A stretch of 64,000 nucleotides of DNA from Clostridiales bacterium (GCA_022773945.1 JALFNS010000046.1:1-64000), one strand, 5' to 3'. Numbered from the stretch's first letter, positions 53,593-62,118 are shown. Numbers and translations are program-made. The notes: generated by a model from the letters alone, not told the origin.

Positions 53593-54438
53593 TTATTTGA
53601 GTCTGTATGCGTGTCTGTAGTCGCAGACTTCTGTGTATATTATATGCTGGCCGCCGAGATATCTCTTAATTTCCAGATCGGCCAGTGTCTTGCCTACGCG
53701 GTAGTATGTAGGCATATCTGTCCATTCGGGTTCGTTGAACTGGATTGTGCCTTTGCAGAACTTGGATTGAGGCGGTTCAATTTCCCACTTGTAATCCTCA
53801 GGTTTATCCCACTGCTTAGGGTTGAATACCGGGTACTCAACGTCTGCTACGGTAACATCATCTACCGATGGGATATATCTGTAGTTCATCTTGCCCTGGC
53901 TCTTGGCTGCAAGCTCCATGAGAGCCTTAGGATCTTCGGCCTCCTTCGTTGTATCCAGCTGAAGCTTCATGAACGGGAAATCCCAGCTTGAGGCTTTGGC
54001 TGTATATATACCTTCGTAGTGTGTGAATCTAGGCATATCAGCATAAATCTTGCTGTAGCCTATGCCGTCACGGCCGGCAACGATAGGATCCGCGTGGTTC
54101 TCGAACATTACCAGAACCAGATCTCCGTCAACATCATGAACGTCACCCTTGAAATGAACCGGAGTTGAGACGTTAATCAGATTGTACGTGTGTCCGGCCA
54201 GCCATCCGATATCAGCGAATTCGCATGCCTGAACACTGATTACGGGAGCGTTCGATGTAAAGCACTCCGGCAGAAGTTCATCAATCTGCTCCTGATTTGT
54301 TTCGAAGGTTACTCCCAGACATTCACCTCTGGCAGGTTGATGAAGTATCATCTCACCTTCCATATTCTGCATGGTGGTCGTCGGGCCGAAAAATATCGGC
54401 TGCATGTAGAACTTACCCTTTTTACATTTGAATGACAT
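53593..54438 (-). CDS. Acetoacetate decarboxylase-family protein
   Basis: A 281-residue protein of the ADC fold. LVMFENHADPIVAGRDGIGYSKIYADMP holds the conserved Arg and the Lys (GYSKIYAD) that forms the Schiff base in true decarboxylases. The C-terminal GKTLADLEIKRYLGGQHIIYTEVCDYRHAYRLK is atypical in sequence but has the right length. Many ADC-like proteins have other activities (aldolase/dehydratase-like), so the reaction is uncertain. AGGAGAATC precedes the ATG. It stands alone at the end of the catabolic island. Confidence 0.82.
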   Translation of the reverse strand: MSFKCKKGKFYMQPIFFGPTTTMQNMEGEMILHQPARGECLGVTFETNQEQIDELLPECFTSNAPVISVQACEFADIGWLAGHTYNLINVSTPVHFKGDVHDVDGDLVLVMFENHADPIVAGRDGIGYSKIYADMPRFTHYEGIYTAKASSWDFPFMKLQLDTTKEAEDPKALMELAAKSQGKMNYRYIPSVDDVTVADVEYPVFNPKQWDKPEDYKWEIEPPQSKFCKGTIQFNEPEWTDMPTYYRVGKTLADLEIKRYLGGQHIIYTEVCDYRHAYRLK

Positions 54439-54627
54439 AATCGATTCTCCTTTCTTCGGCGGAGTCGTTTACGGCTTCGTCTGTTTATATGAATGATATT
54501 TATTTCTATGATTTTATTATACCCTTCTCGTATAAAAATACAACTTAGTGGCAAGGATTGGTAAACGTTTGTTTTATTTATGACCGCAAGGTATAATACT
54601 ATTAAGGGGCAGAAAGGACTTGATGAT

Positions 54628-55080
54628 ATGATTATTTTTCACGGCAGCAATACAATCGTACAAAACCCCCAAATTATTGTGAATGGTTACTACAAAGATT
54701 TCGGGTACGGTTTCTATTGTACAGAGATAGAGAAGCAGGCCAAGCGCTGGGCATTAACAAAAAGAAAGAAACACATTGTAAATAAATATGTCTATAAGCC
54801 TGATAAGTCATTGAATATATGTAGATTCACAAATATGTCTGACGAATGGTTGGATTTTGTTGTAAACTGCAGAAGCGGTATAGAGCATGATTATGATATA
54901 GTGGAAGGTCCCATGGCCGACGATACAATCTGGGATTACATTGAGGATTATACGGCTGGAGCAATATCAAAGGAAGCGTTTTGGGTACTGGTCAAATTCA
55001 AATATCCTACTCACCAGATAGCTTTTTGTACAGAGAAAGCTATTACTACTCTGAATTTCGAAGGGAGTTATGAACTATGA
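54628..55080 (+). CDS. DUF3990 protein (possible ADP-ribosyltransferase-like toxin)
   Basis: A 150-residue protein: MIIFHGSNTIVQNP, then DFGYGFYCTEIEKQAKRWA, then HDYDIVEGPMADDTIW and HQIAFCTEKAI. The spacing of HGSN, GFYxT and a late Gln/Glu is the DUF3990 pattern, which I believe shares the ADP-ribosyltransferase fold (NAD-binding His, Tyr and C-terminal Glu/Gln). ATG 54628 follows AAAGGA; an earlier start has no site. It overlaps the next gene by 4 bp, as toxin-antitoxin pairs do. Confidence 0.75.
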   Translation: MIIFHGSNTIVQNPQIIVNGYYKDFGYGFYCTEIEKQAKRWALTKRKKHIVNKYVYKPDKSLNICRFTNMSDEWLDFVVNCRSGIEHDYDIVEGPMADDTIWDYIEDYTAGAISKEAFWVLVKFKYPTHQIAFCTEKAITTLNFEGSYEL

Positions 55081-55547
55081 CAAATATATTCTTCCCGGAT
55101 GAGAAAGTAACAAGAGATGATGTGTATTTTATCTGTTATATGATTGAGCGCGTTGCCAGGAAACTGAAGCAGAGAAACAGCTATGTTGTTAATTCCATAG
55201 GGGTGAACGAGCTTGTACGCCTGTTGTGTCTGGCAAACGTATTGCATTCGCAAAACCCGATACAGGTCGAGGACGAATGGATAAACGAATACAAATTAAC
55301 AGAGGGAACATTTGATATCACGGACGTAGATGAAGAACTCGTTGATGTCATTCCGACTGAGACACAGATGGGAAAAGTATATATGCGATTAATCTTCGCA
55401 ACTTTATTGCCTGACGAAAACTACGCGGAAGCAATTCTCAGAGTGTATAACGACTCTATCTGTGACATATTAGACAATTATAATTCCAGTGCGTATTATG
55501 AGCCTTCCTATGTTATCGCCAGAGCATATAACCAGGGTGGTTTCTAG
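55077..55547 (+). CDS. Partner of DUF3990 protein, helical, unknown
   Basis: A 156-residue protein with an N-terminal helical segment (DDVYFICYMIERVARKLKQR, SIGVNELVRLLCLANVLHSQ) resembling DUF3791-type proteins that accompany DUF3990 genes, and an acidic C-terminal part. The 4-bp overlap makes it translationally coupled. It is a candidate antitoxin or regulatory partner; there is no direct proof. Confidence 0.6.
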   Translation: MTNIFFPDEKVTRDDVYFICYMIERVARKLKQRNSYVVNSIGVNELVRLLCLANVLHSQNPIQVEDEWINEYKLTEGTFDITDVDEELVDVIPTETQMGKVYMRLIFATLLPDENYAEAILRVYNDSICDILDNYNSSAYYEPSYVIARAYNQGGF

Positions 55548-55567
55548 AAAACAGGAGGTGACAATTT

Positions 55568-55861
55568 TTGAGAAAAATAAAATTAGTGCCGGACAGGCAT
55601 TTTGCAACGAAGTGTGAGATAGCGATTATAGACGTGACTGAAGGCGAGAAGCGACGGGGCAGGATTACTGCCGAATATGCACATTCCGATATCAGTCAGC
55701 TGAAGGACAGGGGTATGGACTACGAAGGAACCATGAACTACTTCAGTGAGATGATTGACGATGTTGTCAGATACTATATCCTGAGCGACTGGGAGTGTGT
55801 CGAGGGATACGATGAAACCATGGATATCATCGCATCACACGTGAAGCCTTATTTCGAGTAA
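55568..55861 (+). CDS. 97-residue protein of unknown function, TTG start
   Basis: TTG 55568 lies seven bases after GGAGGTG and is the only start giving the full frame. The sequence (KCEIAIIDVTEGEKRRGRIT, YEGTMNYFSEMIDDVVRYYI, IIASHVKPYFE) looks like a small alpha/beta domain. It follows the DUF3990 pair by 20 bp, so it may be part of that unit. No family recognised. Confidence 0.5.
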   Translation: MRKIKLVPDRHFATKCEIAIIDVTEGEKRRGRITAEYAHSDISQLKDRGMDYEGTMNYFSEMIDDVVRYYILSDWECVEGYDETMDIIASHVKPYFE

Positions 55862-55918
55862 AAGTGAAGAAAATGCAGTATGGGCAGGGAACGTTGAATC
55901 CCTGCTGAGGGAAAGAAA

Positions 55919-56908
55919 ATGAAAACAGAACCTAACATCATGAAACGCAGGCTGCTCCTGCTCCAGAAGCTTCTCTACGAAACGACTGATGAACAGCATC
56001 CGATTAATACCTTCGAAATACTGGATTACCTCAGAGAAGAGGGAATCATCACCAACAGGAAGACTATCAGAGGAGATCTGGACCTTATGGTCGAATGCGG
56101 CATGGACATTGTGACCATACAGAGCAAGCCGAACAAGTATTTCTGGGGAGCGCGAAGGTTCGAACAGGCTGAGCTGAAACTGCTCATAGATGCGGTGTCC
56201 TCATCCAGATTCATCACCCAGAGGAAGAGCCGCGATCTGGTTAAGAAGATAGTGGGACTGGCCAGCGAACCGCGACAGAAGGAGCTTAGGCGTAATATAT
56301 ATGCGACGAATCGAATCAAGTCGAGAAACGAAAGCCTGCTCTACATAGTGGACACAGTTAATGAAGCTGTTTCGCGCCGTAAGAAGATTTCATTTCAGTA
56401 CCAGGATTATTCCCCTAAAAAGAAGAAGGTGCTGAAGAATGACGGTGAGGTTTATACACTGAGCCCTTATGCTCTTTTCTGGAACGAAGATTTCTACTAT
56501 GTTGTAGGCTACTCCGAGAAACATGAGAACATATCATCCTTCAGAGCCGATCGCATATGCAATATTCAGCTGCTCAAAGAAAAAGCTGTCAAGAGGCCTA
56601 AGGATTTCTCTCTTGACAGATATTCCAGACAGATTTTCGAAATGTTCGATGGGGACACGGTGAAGGTGACTCTGGAATGCAGTAATGATATTATGCGATA
56701 TGTCATCGACCGTTTCGGAGAGAACGTGAAAACGGAGATTGCCACGGATGATACCTTCTACGCATATCCGGAAGTGGCCTTGAGCCCGAATTTCTACAGC
56801 TGGCTGTTCAAGTTTACAGGCAGTATTAGGATAGTGGCTCCGTTCCGGGCTAAGCGGGAGTACTTCGAGAAAGCAAAGACTGTTGTAGCAGATGAAGAAT
56901 TAAGTTAA
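55919..56908 (+). CDS. WYL-domain transcriptional regulator
   Basis: A 329-residue regulator. Residues 8-70 are a DeoR/HTH_11-like winged helix (TFEILDYLREEGIITNRKTIRGDLDLM). The WYL domain lies at about 140-240 (ISFQYQDYSPKKKK, LSPYALFWNEDFYYVVGYSEKHENISSFRADRI), and a WCX-type C-terminal extension ends it. WYL domains bind nucleic acid or nucleotides and often regulate defence and damage genes. GAGGGA precedes the ATG. Its nearness to the DUF3990 unit suggests control of that unit. Confidence 0.88.
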   Translation: MKTEPNIMKRRLLLLQKLLYETTDEQHPINTFEILDYLREEGIITNRKTIRGDLDLMVECGMDIVTIQSKPNKYFWGARRFEQAELKLLIDAVSSSRFITQRKSRDLVKKIVGLASEPRQKELRRNIYATNRIKSRNESLLYIVDTVNEAVSRRKKISFQYQDYSPKKKKVLKNDGEVYTLSPYALFWNEDFYYVVGYSEKHENISSFRADRICNIQLLKEKAVKRPKDFSLDRYSRQIFEMFDGDTVKVTLECSNDIMRYVIDRFGENVKTEIATDDTFYAYPEVALSPNFYSWLFKFTGSIRIVAPFRAKREYFEKAKTVVADEELS

Positions 56909-56933
56909 AATAGCAACTGAATCAATAAATGAA

Positions 56934-57070
56934 AACCATGAAGAGCACGCGAGAGACAAGCTCGATGACCGTGCAGCAACCTGCCGAAGGGTAAGGTGCT
57001 AAAGCTTGGACGATGGGGCCGGGAGGCAATTGTTCTGAAATGAAGCTCCATTGTCACGATGGGGCTTTTT
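56934..57070 (+). ncRNA. S-box (SAM-I) riboswitch with terminator
   Basis: The conserved S-box core is recognisable in order: AAGAG...GAGAGAC, GCTCGATGACC, GCAACCTGCC and AAGGTGCTAA, with ACCAT (56935) closing against GATGG (57012-57016) as P1. A terminator follows: AGCTCCAT (57044-57051) with ATGGGGCT (57059-57066) and TTTTT. The strand GGACGATGGGGC (57008-57019) can instead pair with GCTCCATTGTC, giving a clear antiterminator. SAM binding should stabilise P1 and terminate. It lacks the usual CTTATC arm, so it is a variant. Confidence 0.75.
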
Positions 57071-57103
57071 AAGTGTGCTCTTTGAGTGAAGGAAGGAGCA
57101 CCA

Positions 57104-57564
57104 ATGAAAAGCAGTATTTTAATCCACGTACCTCACGCGTCTATGTATATACCGGATGAATACAAGAAGACGGCACTTATTCCCGCAGAAGAACTTGAAG
57201 CTGAGAACAGATTCATGTGTGATACGGGAATTCAGGAACTCATTCCGGAGTCAATGAAAGAACGGATGAAATTCTCAGAGAATACGGCAGATGCATAATA
57301 ATCGATCTCCATTCGTACAGCGACGAAACGGTGGACAGGCTCTTCGGATTTAAGAATTGTCCTGATGTATGTGTGGGAGTTGAACCGGATTATTATTCTG
57401 CAGAGCTGGTGAATTCGGTTATAGGGTTTTGCAGAAGTCTGGGTCTCAGTACAGAAATCGATTATCCCTACAGGGGATCTCTGGTGCCGAATCGGTATTT
57501 CGGTCACAGGAATACAGGTATTGTATCGATAATGCTGGAAATCAACAAGAGAGTGCTGTTATAA
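57104..57564 (+). pseudogene. N-formylglutamate amidohydrolase-family gene, broken
   Basis: The first frame (57104-57298) reads ILIHVPHASMYIPDEYKK with the family start and DTGIQELIP; it stops at 57296-57298. A second frame then carries IIIDLHSYSDETVDRL, VGVEPDYYSAELVN, YPYRGSLVPNRYF and SIMLEINKRVLL, matching the downstream half. About 60 residues are lost between them with a frame change. Intact enzymes hydrolyse N-formylglutamate or other N-formyl amino acids. Strong ribosome site GGAAGGA. The gene lies just after the riboswitch, which now controls nothing intact. Confidence 0.8.
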
Positions 57565-57576
57565 TATGGGCACGAA

Positions 57577-57996
57577 TCAGGCGTTAGCACGGTTGTAGCA
57601 TATACAGTTCTTCAGGAAGATGACACCTGCCAGTGCCAGCGCGCATCCCAGGCCTGTATAGAAAAATGCGATGAATATATCGGGGAAGACGCCGGCGGCT
57701 CTGAGTCCGATTCCGCCTCCCATCATGCAGGCCATTATTATGTATGCTTTCGCGTCGAAAAAATGCCAGAAAGGTCTGAGCTCCTCGTAGCTCATGATTC
57801 TCTTCGTATGTTTCCTGCTCATCTTCAGGAACATCATCCCGAAGGCGGCGAATACAGCCAGAGCCAGCAAAGGCAGGTACCAGCGGATTTCTATACTCAT
57901 GCAGGATATTACTCCCAGTCTGGCTACATTGAATCCGGCTATGAACCATACGATACCGGCTATAAGAAGAAGCGTTCTGTTGTTGACGCGAAGCAT
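57577..57996 (-). CDS. Small integral membrane protein, four helices
   Basis: A 139-residue protein with about four hydrophobic segments (LLLIAGIVWFIAGFNVARLG, LLALAVFAAFGMMFL, AYIIMACMMGGGIGLRAAG, CALALAGVIFL) and a basic middle loop with SRKHTKRIMSYEELRPFWHFF. The ribosome site ACAGGAGG precedes ATG 57996. It follows the membrane LuxR regulator on the same strand (about 75 bp) and may be co-transcribed. Family unknown. Confidence 0.65.
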   Translation of the reverse strand: MLRVNNRTLLLIAGIVWFIAGFNVARLGVISCMSIEIRWYLPLLALAVFAAFGMMFLKMSRKHTKRIMSYEELRPFWHFFDAKAYIIMACMMGGGIGLRAAGVFPDIFIAFFYTGLGCALALAGVIFLKNCICYNRANA

Positions 57997-58073
57997 TTGA
58001 CCTCCTGTTCTGAATTGCTGTCAGCGAACAGTAGACAATTATACACCACCCGGTCGTTTTTATCAAATTGCAA

Positions 58074-59075
58074 TTACCGGTGCAGAGGAGGTCCTTCTCT
58101 GTTTATAACGTAAACAAGTTCCATTCTGCTGCTGACACCTGTTTTCTCGTAGATATTCTGCAGGTGTTTCTTCACAGTATTTCTCGATATATAAAGAGCC
58201 TCGGCGATTTCCGGGTTGTTCTTTCCTTCGTATACGAGCCTCATCACATCCAGCTCCCTGGCTGTCAGCCTGTGCTGAATCGCGGCTCGCTCGACGGGAT
58301 CCATTTCTTCGAGTCCTCCGGAGGGAGACGATTTTTCCGGATAGTAGAGAGGACTGAAATCCTCACGGAACACGTAGACGAAGGATGCCATGCCAATGAT
58401 AAATACGGTGGGTGAGGTGGTGTCGAAGAAGCCCATCCCCCAGGCGGAGATGTATCTGCCGGTATAAAGCCCGGTATCAACTATGTTCTGAATGATTTCC
58501 CATAGTACGAGAAGAGACGAGACTACACCTATATAGATTTTGCTGTTTCTCGACAGGGATGCCCGGAGCCCTTCGATGGAGTAGCGGGCGATAATGAGAG
58601 ATGTGATTGTCACAATAATAAACTCCGCCGTCAGGTATGCCCCCGTGATTGAGGGATACCTGAGGGCGTAGTATTCGTCCAGCAGGAATATGGCCGAAAT
58701 GACTCCCGTGCCGGTGCGGGCTGCTCCGCATATCCAGGCCCATGCCGTGATGTGCTTCATGGAGCGCCCTTCATGCTTCTCAAAGATGCAGCCGATGGTC
58801 CGCAGCCAGAAGAAGGTTACAGCACCGTCAAGAAGGTAATCGATACACCGCAGAGGCATATTCACTTCGTAATAATGCAGCACCATGTCTCTGAAATAGA
58901 ACATGAAATACATGCCGCAGTAGGCGAATATGACGATGCAGAAGCATATTACCGCTCTATAGAGTTTCGATTTCCTGTTCTCGCTCTTGGAGATCAGGAG
59001 TACCAGCAGTCCTATACCCAGCAGGGCCACGAAGGAGGCCAGTACGTATGTCAGGAATCCTATACTTATATACAT
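58074..59075 (-). CDS. Membrane-embedded LuxR-type regulator (7TM + HTH)
   Basis: A 333-residue one-component regulator. The first 240 residues hold about seven transmembrane helices (YVLASFVALLGIGLLVLLI, VICFCIVIFAYCGMYFMFYF, FIIVTITSLIIARYSI and others). Residues 270-330 form a LuxR DNA-binding domain: HRLTARELDVMRLVYEGKNN and SRNTVKKHLQNIYEKTGVSSRM. There is no kinase or receiver, so a membrane or lipid-like signal probably acts directly on DNA binding. It lies between a small membrane protein and a lipoprotein esterase, on the same strand, suggesting local control. Confidence 0.88.
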   Translation of the reverse strand: MYISIGFLTYVLASFVALLGIGLLVLLISKSENRKSKLYRAVICFCIVIFAYCGMYFMFYFRDMVLHYYEVNMPLRCIDYLLDGAVTFFWLRTIGCIFEKHEGRSMKHITAWAWICGAARTGTGVISAIFLLDEYYALRYPSITGAYLTAEFIIVTITSLIIARYSIEGLRASLSRNSKIYIGVVSSLLVLWEIIQNIVDTGLYTGRYISAWGMGFFDTTSPTVFIIGMASFVYVFREDFSPLYYPEKSSPSGGLEEMDPVERAAIQHRLTARELDVMRLVYEGKNNPEIAEALYISRNTVKKHLQNIYEKTGVSSRMELVYVINREGPPLHR

Positions 59076-59102
59076 GTGGTGATTATACCACAGGTAGAGT
59101 TC

Positions 59103-60980
59103 CTATTTCAGATAATAATATGCGAAAGGTTCCATAAGTTCGCGCTCCTCGGAGAGAGGATCCGAAACCATCTTCATGGCATTATCATCGTCCATATCCA
59201 TTGTCATGGTATTTCTGTCCGTTGTGTCGTAGGTTGTCCACTGTACATCGGCTATGCTCGGGTCGCCGGACTTGGCGAAGTTGACCCATGCTTCGCACAT
59301 CTGGTCTGCCAGACCTTCGTCAACTGTTCCGCTGAAGATTGTCTCGTCAAGATTGTGGAACACGTAGGCCAGCTCCGATGCGTGGCATGCACCTACCCAA
59401 GGGAAATTGTCCGATTCCTTGGCGAAGTAGTACATATAGGTCTTGCCTTTGGCCTTGTCGTCCGATGCGCAGTAATCTGCGTGTGCCGCTGCCATAGCGA
59501 TTGAAGGAGCACGGAATCCTGTTTCGTTGGCCAGCTCGGTGGCTGCCCACATGTATTTGCCGTCTGTTTCTGTTCCGTCACGACCTGTTACTCCGTCGTC
59601 GGTATCCTTGTATTCCAGGTCTCTGGTCTGCATTTCTATAATTTTGTCAACTGCAGCTTCAGCTTCCGCATTGCCGGCAGCCTTTGCTGCGGCCTTTGCT
59701 TCATCAATCTTAGGGAGTACGATGAATTCCGCGTAATCGCCCAGATTGAGCATGAGATCCTCTTCGCTAAGGTCGAGAATCGGTTCCCAGTAAACTTCGC
59801 TAGTCCAGTAGCGCCACTCGTCCTGGTTTGTGCCGACAATCAGATCCACGTTTGCTGCCGCACCGTCTCTCAGTGCCCGGAACGGGTCTTCGGGAAGGAC
59901 TCCTGTACTGCCGTCACTGTAATCTCCGCGCAAAGGCATATTGTACACGTCTCCGACTGCGGATCCGTCAAGATCTACGAGTTCAGGGTCGTTGTTAACC
60001 TGATACATCTCGTCTTCGGTGAGTGCGAGAAGGTCATCCATGGTCACATCCTCTGCGCTCTTGAGATCATCGTCGTCTCTGAGATTGGCCACGGCCTCGC
60101 AGAGTGCCGCCGCCGTACCGTTGGTTTCGAATTCCTCATAAGTGTATGTCAGGTTGAGTGAGCCGCTGTGAGCGATACATCTGTTGAAGAGATTCTCCTC
60201 GTCAACATCCGGTGTTCCGTTGCCGTTGGTGTCCGCAACGAGCATGCAGGATACGAGATTTCCTCCTGCTGATTCTCCGAATATGGTGATATTGTCCGGA
60301 TCTCCTCCGAAGGCTTCAACGTTCTGCTTGATCCATCTCATGCTCTGCATAGCGTCAAGCAGGCCGAGATCTGTGGCTTCCTTGTACTTGTCAGTATAGC
60401 CTTCCACTCCTCTCAGATCTATGAATCCCATTGTTCCCACACGGTAGTTGCAGGATATGACAACCACGTCGTTGTGCTCCTCTACAATGTACTTGCCGCT
60501 GTAGAGAGGGTCTGATGAGCCGCCCCAGCCGAAGCCGCCGCCGTGGAAGTATACCATTACCGGTTTGTCTGCGGTTTCTGTATCACTTGTCCATACGTTG
60601 AGAGTGAGACAGTCCTCGCCGCTGTTGTGCTCTTCTCCGCTTTCTGTCTTCTTGGCGTTTACTGTGCTGGCAGGCTCGGAGTGCCACTCCGTCTGCAGAC
60701 TGGTCCAGCCGAACTCCTTGGCGTCATAGCTTTCGTCGCTTTCTTCAACGGCCTGTGGCGCCAGCCATTTCAGATCGCCTGTAGGGCTCTGGGCGTACGG
60801 TATTCCCTTGTAGGAATACACACCGTTGTCCTCAACCATGCCGGTAAAGGTTCCGTTGTAGCATTTCACCGCAGGGGCGTCGCTGCTCTCCTCGTCACCT
60901 CCGCCGCAGCCTGTCAATGAGAACACGGTAAGTGACATTATCAGGCTTGTAAGCAAAGCAATAAATGTTTTCTTTTTCAT
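59103..60980 (-). CDS. Carboxylesterase type B lipoprotein
   Basis: A 625-residue alpha/beta hydrolase exported as a lipoprotein: signal FIALLTSLIMSLTVFSLTGC with the lipobox LTGC, then the carboxylesterase core YKGIPYAQSP, DCLTLNVWTSD, VYFHGGGFGWGG, nucleophile elbow TIFGESAGGNLVS, and the catalytic His in GACHASELAYVF. Long insertions (acidic, TNGNGTPDVDEEN-like) are unusual and might bind calcium. ATG 60980 follows AAGGAGGTG; longer starts lack a site. Probably an extracellular ester hydrolase of host or dietary esters. It is adjacent to the membrane LuxR. Confidence 0.9.
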   Translation of the reverse strand: MKKKTFIALLTSLIMSLTVFSLTGCGGGDEESSDAPAVKCYNGTFTGMVEDNGVYSYKGIPYAQSPTGDLKWLAPQAVEESDESYDAKEFGWTSLQTEWHSEPASTVNAKKTESGEEHNSGEDCLTLNVWTSDTETADKPVMVYFHGGGFGWGGSSDPLYSGKYIVEEHNDVVVISCNYRVGTMGFIDLRGVEGYTDKYKEATDLGLLDAMQSMRWIKQNVEAFGGDPDNITIFGESAGGNLVSCMLVADTNGNGTPDVDEENLFNRCIAHSGSLNLTYTYEEFETNGTAAALCEAVANLRDDDDLKSAEDVTMDDLLALTEDEMYQVNNDPELVDLDGSAVGDVYNMPLRGDYSDGSTGVLPEDPFRALRDGAAANVDLIVGTNQDEWRYWTSEVYWEPILDLSEEDLMLNLGDYAEFIVLPKIDEAKAAAKAAGNAEAEAAVDKIIEMQTRDLEYKDTDDGVTGRDGTETDGKYMWAATELANETGFRAPSIAMAAAHADYCASDDKAKGKTYMYYFAKESDNFPWVGACHASELAYVFHNLDETIFSGTVDEGLADQMCEAWVNFAKSGDPSIADVQWTTYDTTDRNTMTMDMDDDNAMKMVSDPLSEERELMEPFAYYYLK

Positions 60981-61144
60981 GTCGCACCTCCTTAGATCGT
61001 TTAACTTATACTCGGATTTTATATTTTTCGGCTTTCCGGGGCAATTACCCAGGTGGGTGAAATGGAGGTACAGGCCGGTCTGTTGAAGTTTCGGGAATAT
61101 GGTATATAATCTAAGTATAGATTCAGTGGAGAAGGAGAGGAATA

Positions 61145-61507
61145 ATGGCATTTTTTGACTGGAATCATGATGGTAAGAAGACACCGGCGGATTCGGCCAT
61201 CGAAATGATGATTATCGATGACATCGAGGCAGAAGCTGAGAAAGAGGCAAAGGCCAAAGCCGGCGGCCTCGATGAGAGTGAATTCACTAAGCGGGCATGG
61301 GAGCCGGTGTCCTCGCCTTCGGCTGATGATAAGAACGGAAGCGCTGTTTTTAACATACTTAAAATCATATTCGGGATAGCTTTCGCTGCACTGTGCGTTG
61401 ACTGCGTAATCAGCATTTTCACGGGATATCTGACACCGGCTGAGGTTATCGTCTGCGCCGGAGGGATAGTGTTTCTTATTGTCAGGAAGATGAGAAAGAA
61501 ACTTTAA
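61145..61507 (+). CDS. Small protein with two C-terminal helices
   Basis: A 120-residue protein with an acidic Ala/Glu/Lys-rich N-terminal half (MAFFDWNHDGKKTPADSAIE) and two hydrophobic helices (VFNILKIIFGIAFAALCVDC; AEVIVCAGGIVFLIV) ending in a basic tail. GGAGAGG precedes the ATG. The start motif FFDWNHDGKKTP recurs in small conserved membrane proteins of Firmicutes; function unknown. Confidence 0.6.
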   Translation: MAFFDWNHDGKKTPADSAIEMMIIDDIEAEAEKEAKAKAGGLDESEFTKRAWEPVSSPSADDKNGSAVFNILKIIFGIAFAALCVDCVISIFTGYLTPAEVIVCAGGIVFLIVRKMRKKL

Positions 61508-61610
61508 TCAGGAAATACTATCAGTGAAAGTGAAAAGGTTGAAGACAAAGTGTACGGCGGCTATGCCAAGTCATTGGCGCTACTGCCGCAGTGCCTTCTC
61601 CAGGCGATCT

Positions 61611-61886
61611 CTGACAAGATCCCTGTTCTCACAAATATTTTGTCAGACTCCGTGATTAAGCTAAGGGATTTCCTGACAAGAATCGTGTAGTTGCTATATA
61701 CTTTGTCAGAGAATCCAACCTGAAGGAGTGATTAAAGATGAATCGTGAGAAAGTTAGGAGGGATTTGTCTTGTTGCCCACCGCGGTTCTGACAAAGTATT
61801 CCTTGTCAGAAGGATTTTGTCAGAATACAGCGGAATCTAACTCAGTTCTCTGACAAGAAAGGTGCCGATTTTGTTGCTCTTGTCAG
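61611..61886. repeat. Dense TTGTCAG / CTGACAA array (nine copies)
   Basis: Exact heptamers lie at 61611 (-), 61640 (+), 61673 (-), 61703 (+), 61788 (-), 61803 (+), 61817 (+), 61850 (-) and 61880 (+), often extended to TTTTGTCAGAA or TTCTGACAAA, in both orientations over 276 bp with no open frame. The interval 61508-62266 otherwise holds only the riboswitch below. Copies also occur at 3280 and 11075-11246. This is a candidate protein-binding array or recombination region. Confidence 0.7.
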
Positions 61887-61934
61887 AAAATTGAAGAGAC
61901 CGCGAAAGTTTATTGACAAAATCATAATATAGGT

Positions 61935-62118
61935 GGTAACATACACAATACTTGAATATTTATGAAACGGGCAAATCGGAAACCGGTGTGAATCCGGTAC
62001 TGTGTCTCAGCAGCCGTAATACCTGACGAAAGGGCGATATGCCACTGGAGAAATCCGGGAAGGCGTCCGAGTAGGCTGAGGGTTAAGTCGGAAGACCTGC
62101 CTGCTTCAGAAGCATCTG
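61935..62118 (+). ncRNA. Cobalamin (adenosylcobalamin) riboswitch
   Basis: Characteristic blocks appear in order: GGAAACCGGTGTGAATCCGGTACTG, CAGCAGCCGTAA (near 62008), GCCACTGG, CCGGGAAGGC, GAGTAGG, and TAAGTCGGAAGACCTGCCT (near 62084-62103), the full B12-box. Ligand binding usually represses downstream expression. It precedes a large secreted protein gene. The Mg/Cbl box CGGAAGACCTGCC is intact, so it is probably functional. Confidence 0.93.

Noticed and set aside
61045..61060. TTACCCAGGTGGGTGA upstream of the esterase gene, resembling the CCCGGG palindrome element
   Set aside because: Lacks the hairpin and 12-nt spacing and sits at the 5' side; similarity limited to short ACCC/GGGT arms.
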